In this document: positions 41,301-53,500 of the stretch, piece after piece
Layout of the letters: every line of letters starts with the position of its first letter
Position numbering within the stretch: the stretch's first letter is position 1
Assembly (NCBI GenBank): GCA_020091685.1
Contig: CM034613.1
Span: 4,315,878-4,379,877 of the forward strand
Source of the DNA: Lutjanus erythropterus
Taxonomy: Eukaryota; Chordata; Actinopteri; Lutjaniformes; Lutjanidae
Reading direction: 5' to 3'
DNA length: 64,000 nt
Made by a program: the position numbers and the translations under genes
Notes under the pieces: model-generated
Database searches by the model: none
What the model saw: only the letters and a program-made list of their open reading frames with translations
What the model was told of the DNA's origin: nothing

Positions 41301-44300
41301 GTTTGGTATCATTTTTTACAACTGGAGCTTGGTAATGTAACATTGGTTCTTCATGGTGTGCTTGCTAACAATAATTGATTCAGTAAACTAAGGGAAAGGA
41401 AGTGATTTTTAAAAAACAGACTTATTCATCTTTGGGCCTCGGGGAAGGTATTTAGTATTTTCAAGTCAAAAGGCTCTAGCCCAAGCAAGTCACTGGTGTT
41501 AAAGTCCAAGTCGAGTTGCAAATCTTTGTCAAATCCTCTCAAAGTTGGTAAACCTGAAATGCTGATACTGGGCAGAGAAGTCTTGACGTGCCTCCTGGCT
41601 TAGAGTACAATGTGTGAAGTTTTGTAAATGTTCTGTTGTTGAAACACAGAACTCAACTTTTTTAAGACATCAGAGCTAGGCAACTTCTTTGCCTGTCTTT
41701 AAGACTCATTTGAAGGCAATGCACTTTACCCCAAATTTACTCCAGATGTGAGTCGCTAGTAGTGCGTAAGAGCCACAGATGTGTCCATCCATTTGATCCA
41801 TATCAAGTCTGACCTCTGCAACTGTCCAACCAGCTGTTCTTGGCCATACTGTTTAACAAAAGATAACACTATTTCTTCTACTTCTTGATCCATTTATTTC
41901 ATTTTTCATTTATTTCATCTGTCTTTCTCCAGAATTGCTTTTGATCTAGGGGATTTACATGTAACAACATCATCATGCAGAAACCTCGGTCAGGCCACAT
42001 GGGAAAATGTTTTTAGAAGCTTGTTTGGCGCTAAAACACACGTATTCCAACCAAAATATGAGTGTTAGGATTTGAATATCCTACATCCTACACTGCTGGG
42101 AAGCTAAATAATGATACAAACCCTAAAAAAAAAAGAAAAACATGCATCTGATTGATCTATGTGATCTTACATGTAGTATTTAGTGTTAAATACTCTATGT
42201 GTTGTGTATTTGTTTTTGAAACCTTACCTTTGGCAAGGCGTACTTGGGAAACCTCATTTGGACGAACTCATTGCGCCGATAGGACACATAGTGTTTGGTG
42301 CGATTCCCGGTGGTGACCTGTGAAATGGACAAAACACAACAAAAAACATGAGTTTCAACATGGGTAATCTTTTCTATGCCTTGTTAAAATGGAACAATTT
42401 TGGGCATAAGTCACAAGCAAGTTTCAAGCCTTAATCTTCCAGTCATGAGCAAGTCACATGTTACTGTGGTGAAAACCAAACTTAGTCAAGTTGAGTACCT
42501 GCAATAAGTCAAGTCAAGTCATTGTTCAGGCCAAGCAAATCAATAGTCAAATTAGCTAGTAATGTGCCCATGTAGTTTAACTAGTTAAAAGGCCATGAAT
42601 CAGTCCTTCAATTGTCCCGTAGATTAATTCTCAATAAAATGCATCGATGCATTGTTTCTTGCCAACATTTGAGCAGCTAATAAGTTAGCTAAAAAGGCAC
42701 ATTCACATTGTTTGTGGACATTTGTAGCAGCGGTGTCATCAATTTTGTAATTGGAGATCTTGCATACTGCTGTTTTCTTCTCACTAGTGTAGACAATACA
42801 ATCCTTGAATGCAAATTTGATTCATTTTGGACAAACCCCTTTCATGATAGCTGCCTTGTGCACTTGTCTCTGCTGGTCTGCCACATGGCAAGTTGCCAGG
42901 TTTTGCGCATTGTACTAGAAATCATCCCATTATGTTTCAAAAACAAAGTGGAACTTCTCAGTAGGGCTGTAACTAATGATTATTTTCATCATTGATTAAT
43001 CTGTTTACTACTTCCTTGACATCCTCAAATGTCCTCTTTTGTCTAGAACCCACAGATATTCAGTTTACTGTCCTAAGAGGAGTAAAGAAACCACAAATAT
43101 TCACATTTGAGAGGCAGAAAACAGAGAATTGGACATTTTTTTTTAACTGAAAAAACAACTCAAAACAATTAATCGATTATCAAAAAATCAATCAAAAATC
43201 GAGTAATCAATTAATCATTGCAGCTCTACTTCTCAGTATACATAAAAATGCAAAAATAATACCAAAAAGTAATTAAGAACAAGTCAAGTCTTTGAATTAT
43301 GTCTCCGTGTCAAGTCTCCTGAATACCAAGTCAAAATCAAGTCTTTTATAAATTTAGTCAAGCAAGTCTCACAAACTCAAATCATGTGACTCGAGTCCTT
43401 CACCTCTAGTCTTATATCTGCTTTTCATTAACATGTCAAACACACACAATTACACATAATTGTGGATTCATTTCAAAAGTGCCAAAAGGAAAACAAAAAA
43501 GGAGAAGAGACGAGAAGTGACATATACATTGAGAATAAGGTAATCCGACTGAGGAACAGAAAAAGATGTGTCCAAGCTCTGTTATGTCTTTTAGGATGTT
43601 ATTTATGTCAGTTTAAATGAAACACAAAAGTGAGTAGTGTCACTGGGTTCAAGAAAATTTGAGCTGACTGAATGCTTTTATTTTGAAAAATGCGATAGAG
43701 AAAAGCTTTTATTTTCCAGAAGACAAAAGCCGAAAAAAGAATCCTTCTTCAAAACCAGGTAGTCAGCATCCACCATTGTGCAGTCGCTGAGTTAAGGTGC
43801 AGAGTTCACCATCTGCTGTTGGTGACTCACACCGTGCTGAAAGGTAAATGTGAAAAAAAAAAAAAAAAAAACTCCCCCACACTGCACAGACCTTGGCATC
43901 CACCTTACAAACTGGGACCTGTGGGTAAAAGGCTGAATCATGCTGCCCCCCCCACTGGGCGAGCTCATCCGAAAACTCACAAGGCACTGAACCAGAATAC
44001 CCAAACAGCTGAGGCTACGTGTTAGCGGAGGAAGCTGGGTGAAAGAGACAGCGCTGGTGACTGACAGTGACTTAAACAGGACCTGAACGTGTCATATCCC
44101 GAGTGATGGGCTCAGGCGCCCGCGTAACACTCTGAAACACAGTCCCTGTCACCGCTTGGCTTTTTGTAAGGTGAGCAGCGCTTAAACTTTTAGAGCTGCT
44201 GCTTTCAAAATCTGACGGAGAACTTTGTATTCAGCGCTTCTATTTTGGGCGTTGTGGGAAGAGCTTTTGTTTTTTCCTCCTCTCGCTCTCAGATATCTGA

Positions 44301-44521
44301 GCCTCCATCGTCGGTGTTCAGATTGAGCTGTGATTACAACCGTCGTCTGTGATTGAAAGGAGCAGACTAGCGCGGCTTTTTTTTATGCTGAACAGTGATG
44401 AAAAAGTGATGAAACAATGAAAGCCATTTCTAAAAGTAAGAGCCCCTGAAGGAAGCGCTATCGACCGTGTTTTCAAAAGGAATCGCTTTCTAAAGAATGG
44501 CTGGCGAAGTGGGAGGAGACG

Positions 44522-44562
<41 letters not shown>

Positions 44563-47500
44563 GAGATGAATGTGTGAGTGCCAGCACTAACACTGCATTC
44601 TTACCTCTGACTCTGCATATTTCTGTACTGCCTCAACATCTGATGAGCACCCCAAGGATCTGGCTTCACCACTGACATGTGTGTATATATACAGTATGTG
44701 TGTGTGGATTCTTTCAGTGAGGCGAGATTGGAAATCAAATGCTTCTCACATCAAATTGAAAGGAAATATGTGTGTTAGTCTAGCAAATAACACACCTCTG
44801 ATTGGCTACACACTTCAAGGTGTTTCGGGCTAAACACTAACATCTGCCTCACTATGATTCTGACTCGACTGACTCAGCCATGTCTTCTTACGTCTTTAAC
44901 ATAGTCTTTGTCCTGTTACATTTTGACATCTTTTAGCCTTGTTATGTCTTTTTGTGGTGTTATGTCTTTTACGTTTTGTCTATTGATGTCTTATTTGCCT
45001 TGTTATGTCTTTATTGTTGTTGTCTTGTTACACCTTTTACATCTTCTTCATCGTCTTGTTCCGACTTTTATGTAGCTTATGTCTTGTTGCATCTCTCTGT
45101 CTTTGTCTTGTTACACTTTTTGTCTTGTTGTGTCTTGTCTTGTTATGTCTTATGTTGTTGATACAGCTTCTTTGTCTTGTTATTTCTGTTTGTCTTGTTG
45201 CATTTTCACATCTTTTTAGTCTTGCCATGTCTTTTATGTTGTTGTTGTCTTGTTAGATCTTTTCCATTGTTTGTCTTGTTGCTGTTGACATCAGTCTTGA
45301 TATTGGGAAGGTGAGGCACAATGATGCAAAATAATAATAATAATAATCCATAATTCTGCACAAATACATTAAAACTAAAGTAACAAGCCTGTTTTGAATA
45401 TTTGTGCTAAAATGTAGGGAGTAAAAGTAAAAAGTCATGTAACCAAAGTCACCAAATCATGTCTCTCTCTACAGCCCAGCTTCCTGTCTTCACTGCCAGC
45501 AGCCTTAAGCGACATGCGAATGGCAACTACCCCAGCAATCACTGCTCTGCTAAGTTTGGCCGTCCACACCAACTGCCAGCTCTTACAGAAGAACAAGACA
45601 GATAATAACATGTTCCTGTTAAATTTATTTGTTGTAATATCTGAACAAACCATCCATTAACAGGGAAATAAAAGCCTCTTGTCTACGAGACCGGTCCCTT
45701 GAGATAGCGTCAGCCAGCTTGCAGTGGGGTCTGTGAGGATGACTGCTTAGCTGGCTAGCTGGTGAAGCCCACTAGCTTGCTGTCATGCTAGTTTATGGAG
45801 CACTATGGGAACAAAACTGTGAGCTGCTGTGGCTGACTAGCCCCCCTTCCAGGCCGATCTAGTTTGTAGCGCTGGTTAAAAGATGTTCCTGGGGGACCTG
45901 CAAAATGTTAGAAAACACTAGCTATCTAGCTAGCTAATCTACTCTAATCATCACCTAGTTAGTAAGCTAACATTTTGCTAAGAGAAACCATCTTTAGAGC
46001 AAAAAGGGGTGGGAAACAAGAAGCCCTTAAGGATTAAATTGCAGCCTGTTTCATGGCTGATGGCTGCAGCTCCATACTGGTTAAAAGTTTTCATTAAAGG
46101 GGAACTAATTGTCCTCAGGTAATATCACCTGAGTCAGCGTCTGCAGGAAACAAAGTTTGAAAACAAAAATAAAAAAATCTGGAGGATTGGCCAGACCAAC
46201 ATTCACCGGAAAAGACGTTCACGTGTCCACACAATTGTCCCTACATCTGATATCAGTGGGTTGGTATTACTGGGAGTACTGGGAGGATAATCCCTGGAGG
46301 ATAATGGAGCAGTTTATTGTTTCCTAATAAGGATTTAATTCTTAACACATGCATACATACACACATTCATATACATGCACAATACATCCACAAGATATGA
46401 CTATTCTATCCCACTGTAGGGACTGCGCTCTGCTATAGCAGCTCATGTATATTCTGCTGTTATCACATGCAAATGGGATTCAGCCTTCGGCCTCCTCAGA
46501 GCGTACAGTACTGTACTGCGTGGCAAGTCAATTATAGACAAGGCGAGATTAATTCTGCACAATGTCCCGCATAGCAATTCCTTTCCATTTCAAGCCGACG
46601 GTACTGTATGTTATCTGAGCAGTAGAGTTTATCAGTAAGGAAGGACGCAGCCTCGGTGTGTGTGCAAACACAACCACAACTGAATAGATACACTGACAGA
46701 TACAACATATGCACAAAAATGCTGAATGATGATAAATAACAGGGGAGAAGCAGCTTTAAGAAAGACAAACTTAAAAGTACAACAGCATAGCGTTAATATA
46801 GTAATGACTATATTCACTTTGAGACATTAGCGTGATTAAGAAATAAGAGCTTTGGGAGCTGCTATTGTCTAGCAGACTTTACAAGATGAGGGGAAACTCT
46901 GCTCAGCTGCTTTCAGGCACAAAACTCATTTTTCTTTCAGAGCACGTGGAGCTCATGGAAAATTAAATCCACACGTGTGTATCCATAGTGGGGGTGCAAG
47001 ATTAGAAGGGCAGGAAAATTTTCATTTAATTGACACCTGGAAGTGCAGTTCCTGCTACACAGAGCTTTCAATCATGACCAGTAAAAGCTATAAAGCTCAG
47101 TTTTTATTGCGCTATTATATATCAAAATATTACATTGTGTTCTGTGGTGAGTGACAGATAAACGCAAACAAAGGGTAACCATTTACTACCATTAGAAACT
47201 GAGTGTAATTAACTGGTAATTACCCCGATCAGCCACCGTCAGTAATCAATACATACACTATTAAACCACTAATCAGACCAGCAAAAACAACCTCATTACA
47301 TGTTAGCAGTTACCTTGCAGTTCTGTAGTGGTGAAAAAACACACACCATCCTCCCATGAAGAAATATAACATTTTAACAATTACATAGGTGTCTGCAAAA
47401 AATCAGAAGACTAGAAACAAGATAAAAGGTGTCATATGTCGACAGCCTTCTTATTAATTTGGCATCAATATAATCCAGAAAGAAAAACTGTATTTCTATA

Positions 47501-50500
47501 GAAGCTTAGTTTTTTTTATCTTGTTAACATGCCTATGTGGTGTTTTTCAAGACATATGAGGAGTGAATTAAGCAGTAAAGACCATGTCTGAGCATTTCTT
47601 GCTTTGAAACTGCAGTGAGCAAGGGTGGGCTGGGTATATGACATCACAAACCTAAGGAACCAATCCCTGTGATAGAAGCCGGATAAAGCTAGTTAACGTG
47701 ATTAGCTAGCAAAACAGTGGAGTAGACAAGTGCACCTACTTAGGGGTAGAGGTAAGGTCACAATGTATTACTTCTTGCAGAGCATTTTATATTGTTTAAA
47801 ACGTGACTGGAGGTGGACTTTAACGTACTGGTTAGTACTCTGTATTGTTGAATACACACGTTCAGGTTTGGGAATTGATATCAGGACTAACTTTCATGCC
47901 TACATTACAGATGACTGATTGCTGGACTTTTTGTTCGTTTTTGTTTTTGCGGTGGTGACAAAGATTTTGCCTTGGCGTGGCTCGGATGTTCAAGATAGAA
48001 AAGTTGTATGATCAAAAAGTGGGGATGCCAAAGTGCTCACCCATGTCTATCCTGTTGATTCCACTGTGCACGGCACGTCTATGTCATGGTTTTGATCCAT
48101 CGTCCACATGCTTGTATGCCCCCATCAGCAGCGTTTCAGAAATATTGCCCACCTGATTATGTTGATATTTTGTTGATTTGTCCTTTTTCCTTGGTTTTTG
48201 TCCTTCTACCATGGATAAGCAGGTTACATAGTTAAATAGTGTCTTTTCTGTCTGTCTTTACGATCACGAGTCTGTATGGGGTCTCTTATTTTGAAAATTG
48301 ACCAGATTTTCTGTTTTATTTCTGTGTCTGACTGCCTGCCTTGCTTGATTTGCTCTGTGCAGTCTGACGCAGCATCCGTCAAAATATCCTCGCTGCCTAT
48401 TTGGACCAATGTTGAGAGCACTTCCAGGACAGACTGCTGGTGGAATCATTGTGTAGAATGGCAGCGATCTGCTCCAATGGACGTGGCGTAGCCGTAACGC
48501 GACGCCTGGTGTAACCGAGTTGTAATAGTAGGGGTGCGGCTGCTCTGTTTGCACCGTTGCTCAGGAGCCTGTGTTTTCTTTACAAGCGACCCCATGGTCT
48601 CAGGAATAAAGAAAAAAGTCTCAGGGACGAGATAAGGGTGGAAAGATGGTTGTGCAAAGCGTGTGATGTTTAGATCTACACTAACTGAAGACTCTTGTTT
48701 CGATGTAAATGTTGAGTAGGATGTGTGGTCCTCTGTACAGGATTGGTTTCACAATATAAGGCCATTATTTACTACTTTTCTGGACCTGGTGTTACACCTC
48801 AACAGCTGCTGCATGAACACTCCGTAGATTATCTCTACTTCCAAGAAAAGAAATCTCTGAATAGCAAACTAAAGCTCTTTGCATCTCTGTGTGAGATGAG
48901 GCGTGAAAACAGTTTTTTCTCCCCTCACTTCTATTTCACTACAAAAATTCAAGAACACTCCACTCTCCCTTTTCCCTCCCTTGTTGTGGTGTTTTTGTTC
49001 GCTTACCTTGACAAATATGTAGTCGTCCTGCACCAGCAGAGAGTTGTGGTCGATCTTGCCGAGGAACTGAGCCGTCACCATTTTGTCTGAACAGTTCTGG
49101 ATGAGACAGGTAACATACAGGTAACCTGCAGAGACACACGGGAACAGAAGACAACGCTTACTGTTGGTAATATTTATATACGTAAAAAAGTGTTTATACA
49201 CAGTAGTACAATACATTTGTCATGAAAGAAAGATTTACTTTGTGATATATTCAAAAATATATACATTCCATTGTAGGATATCACTAAATATATTATTTAT
49301 GTCTTGGCTACCTGTTTACTCATCCCAGTATAGCTTAAAGAGATAGTTCTGATTTTTTAAAGTGGGTTTGTATGAGGTAGGTTATTCTGAATATTCTAAA
49401 CAATATTCTGAATTTGACATGGGTCACATAAGCAGCATATTCCACTTCGATATTTTGAGTTCAGCCTTATTCCGAATTTAGCATTTTCTGATTGAGACGT
49501 GTGGGATATGTCAGTATTATTCAGGTTTTAGAAGCAATCTTTGGTTGTGCATACAGCGCAATCCAAATATTGATTTATTGATTTATTTATTTTTACTGCA
49601 GTTGGCAAGGCTGTGGTAGAAATGCATGTACATAAGAAGAGCTTTTTTAAATATTTGTTGGATATCAACAGATTGGTGGAACAACTTTTTGTGCTCGTAT
49701 CGCAAGAAGATGGTTGATCGAAAAAAAGATGGAGGCTGTGTTTTCAAGGTCAAACAAGTCGGCCACCGATGAACAACTTAGAAAAGATTACTATTTTGAT
49801 GCAAAGAAGCAAAATGGCTCCACTTTTCTATAATCAGTATACACGGCTGCATGTGAACAGGCATATTAGTGGGACTTTCTGCAGTTATATAGTCGAAATA
49901 TTGCTTTCTCTCGCTGTGACTTGGGTAAATCCAAACTTACACACAGAGAAAATCACACGTTAACCAGAGGTGGCAAAAGTACATACATCCTTTTCTCAAG
50001 AAAAAGTACAAATACTTGACTAAAAAAGATTGTTACATTATATTGTTTACCAGCTGATTTTGTCAAAAGCTTGCTTGTCTTTGTCTTTTTACATCTTTTA
50101 TATTGTCTTTGCTTTGTTATGTCTTTTTACATCTTTTATGTAATTTTGTCTTTGTTACACCTGTTACATAGTTTTTGTCTTGTTACGTCTGTTACATCAG
50201 TTTGTCTTTGTTACATCTTTTACATAGCTTTTTTATTGTTGCATCTTTTTTGCCTTGTTACGTCTTACATCGTTTTCATCTTGTTACATCTGTCGTGTGT
50301 GACATACACTGATGTATACACTAAGGAATTGTGTTTTCTGTGTGTTATTGTTTTGTCCATTTAGATTTAAATCAGTCTACACAATCTACACTACAAACTG
50401 TACTTAGTTCCTTCCCATCTTTGACAGTAATACAAACAAACTGACATATTGAGGCTGCGGTAGACCAGCAAGTTCTGTTTTCTTGGAGATAAAATTGCAG

Positions 50501-53500
50501 ATTTCTCCAGTGAAGTTTGGTTTTGCGAGGGAGAGTGATATTTGGCTTATGCAATGGTGGTTTCCAGTTGGTAAATGACTTCTGACAGCGGGGTAAAGCT
50601 GTGAAAAATGCCAAATATAGTGTACATTTAAACTAATATTGATTTTTTTCAAACTGGGGGCGTGTTGGCAGATGTCTACCGAAGGTAATACACTAAAAAG
50701 TACCTCATACAGCCCCACCTCAAAAAAAATCCAAACTATTGAAGTTCACGCTTTATTTACACTTATTATAAAATATAAATCTCTTTGCTGTATACTATAA
50801 AACAAGGCTGTGGACCAACATACATAGACAGAAAAGAGGAGGACATGGAAGAAGAGGAAGTATGGGAGAAAAGCGGGCGAGTAGAAATATTGAGACATCA
50901 TTTTCCAAACTCTATAAGATATGACAGCTTCCCCATAGACATATAGCTGTTCTAGCATCCAAATGGCCAGGAGGGATTATCCTCAGAGAGACACACGGAG
51001 AGGTTAGCGCCTGTTGCAGAGCTTACCCAGTATTGAATTTCAACCAGCAGCTGCATCAGCAACATTGCCTGCTGAAATTCAGCCGTTATTCTCCTCCCAG
51101 AGGTGACAAGTAGGCAATAGAGAAAATGCTCGCACACACACAAACACACACTCGCAAGCTGCACCCATACACACGTGAGGTTCAGAAGTGAGCCGCTGCG
51201 GCAGATGTGTACCGCACAAACACATGGATGACAATACTTGTTTTGACCTTAACTTATTCACCCTGACTTTGACTCTCGCCAAACACGAACTGATCTGACT
51301 TACAGGCTTACCAAACCCCTTTAATGGATGAGACGTTTACCAAACTGACTTTGATGTGAATCTTTTAAGAAGTTATTGTAACTACATGCAGATGTGGCTG
51401 CGGTTTGGAAACTGTCATCCAACACAGGACTGCGAACCACACAGGGATTTAGCCTCTTGGGGGCGTGAATGTGCTCAGCAGCTTTCATGGAAATCTGATT
51501 ATTAAATTAAAAGATATCACATGTGAAGTTGACATTTTAAAAAAAGGGTAGGTGTGTTTTTAAACTCCGTTCCAGTATTGTGTGAAAAAATACCATCAAT
51601 TCTCACAGGGTTTGCATTAGCATGAAAAACAATGAAGGCTTGTTGCTTTAAAGAATAAAAAAACATCTAGGGGTTTGGAAATACCTGCACTACAATAAGT
51701 CACATGGTTAATTCAGCATTCCTGGGGGTGCTGTGCTTCCACCTTTCAACAATTCAGCAACCACAGCACTGATTTCATCAGTCCAAAAACAGATTAATAT
51801 TATATTCAACACTTGCCCTGGGCTTCTTTATTTTTTCTTTAACAGATCTAGTAACAAACTATTTCATGATGCTCTGAATTACCCTTTTTTTCCATCAATG
51901 TTCAGCAACCATTGATGGAAAACAAAACTTCCTGCAGATTTTTCATCTTGGAAAGATGGGTGTGCACAGTGTACATGACTGGTCATGTGATCACATTTTC
52001 AGGCATGTTGATATGAACATAAGAGATTATTCCTGCAACAGTGGTAAAACGTGTGCATGGATTGAGATTGATTTTGATTTTGATCTAATCTAGCTAATCT
52101 AGCTTGTAATCTAGTTTACTCTTGTAGCCTGTGTTTAGCTAATTTAGCTTTCTATTGTATATTTTAAATTTTTAAATTTGTTCTTACTCTCGTATGTTTT
52201 AGCAAATGTAGCTCACTCTCTTAAGATATGTTTTTTTTTCAAATTTATCCTTCTCTTGTATATTTGAGCAAGTTTAGCTCACTCTTGTATAGCAAGTTAA
52301 TATAGCCTACATTTTAGCAAATTTAGCATTCTATTGTATATTTCAGCAAATCTAGCTCACTCTTTTAGCCTATGTTTTAGCAAATTCAGTTTACTCATGT
52401 TTTTGAAAATTATCTTTAGTCTTCTATTTAATATTTAACTTAGTTTAATTTGTTTTAGTGAATGTGGCTTACTCTTGTAGCCTATGTTTAGCTAATTTGG
52501 CTTACCTTTGTGTGTTTTAGCAAATCCATCTTACTCTCGTAGCCCATGTTTTAGCAAATTTAGCCTTCTATTGTATAGTTTAGCAAATCTAGCTTACTAT
52601 TGTAGCCTATATTTTAGCAAATTCAGCTTACTGTTTACTTTCTATTGTATATTTCAGTAAAATTAGCTTACTCTTTAGCCTATGTTTAGCTATTTTAGAT
52701 TACTCTTGTATGTTATAGCAAACTTACTTCTTCAACATACAACACACAACAAGAAACAACAGCCAGCTTTTGGGATTGGCTCTTGGCTGGTCCTTCATGC
52801 TACCTATTGTATTATGAAAAATGTTCTTTAAACATGGTTAAATCTTTTTTTAAATAAAGTTCTTGGGGGCAATATGGCAGCCACCCCACCTCACTCCTTG
52901 GAACCTTACGGTCCTACCTAAAGATGCCAATGGTAGGACCGTAAGGCTCCAAGGAGTGAGGTGGGGTGGCTGCCATTTTGCCCATTTAGCCTATTTGTGT
53001 GACAACATGAATGCTACCAGAGAATATAAACAGACACAACAAACTCCACTTCATGTTTACAGAGTCTATCCTCTTCACTGACTCTGTACTTTTCTTCCTC
53101 TTTTTTTCAAGAGGTGTCTGGTCTAACAAATGGACTGGCTAATTTATTGAAAAGCCTGGACATTTAATCAAAGCAGCATACGGCGGAGAACTCATTAAAA
53201 AACCATTAGATTGGGCTAAATGTTCAATTGCAGCGTGTGGCACACACACTTCTTCATGCTACTTGCTGTCCTCACACACCTGCAAACACATTCACACACC
53301 AAGCACCCATGCATATGTTTTCCTGCACCTGTGCAACTGAGATGGTGTAACAAAGAAAACTGTACAAAACAGTGACAGATAAATAAACATGGATGACTAA
53401 AATCTTGAATAATTTATTGCAACATACTGACTGTATGGTGGTCAGAGTTGTGTTGTGTGCACTGTGTGCATTAACCTAGCATAAATATGGAAGTTTTATT

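Larger units (their letters stand above)
27811..42227 (-). other. SORCS2 intron, 14.4 kb
   Basis: The largest complete intron carries a low-repeat block with an ATGCAAAT octamer (28240-28520), dispersed teleost repeats (28910-29470 and 35345-35665), the GGTTCT/AGAACC fold-back element (31854-32956), a GCTAGC-rich repeat (34170-34600), a low-repeat block (36405-36870), a fold-back element (37410-37860), CT- and GT-rich patches (38780-39330), the GTGGGGACA array (39480-40340) and an AAGTC element (40815-41550). The stretches 29480-31850, 32960-34160, 35670-36400, 37870-38780 and 41560-42220 show no named repeat. Confidence 0.6.
42318..49006 (-). other. SORCS2 intron, 6.7 kb
   Basis: It holds an AAGTC copy interrupted by a second element (42405-43408), an A-run at 43853-43870, a (GT)19 tract (44524-44561), a CTTGTTACATCTTTT composite (44885-45445) and a GCTAGC-rich repeat (45720-46020) related to that at 34.2 kb. 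Positions 46050-47950 and 48500-49000 are plain. A possible further repeat at 48045-48540 could not be named. Confidence 0.6.

Noticed and set aside
52867-52983. microRNA precursor
   Set aside because: The arms pair almost perfectly over 52 bp without the bulges usual in conserved precursors, and nothing shows expression. A fold-back element is the simpler reading.
52863-53081. 72-codon frame over the inverted repeat
   Set aside because: The frame is created by the hairpin arms and has no homology that I can recognise.
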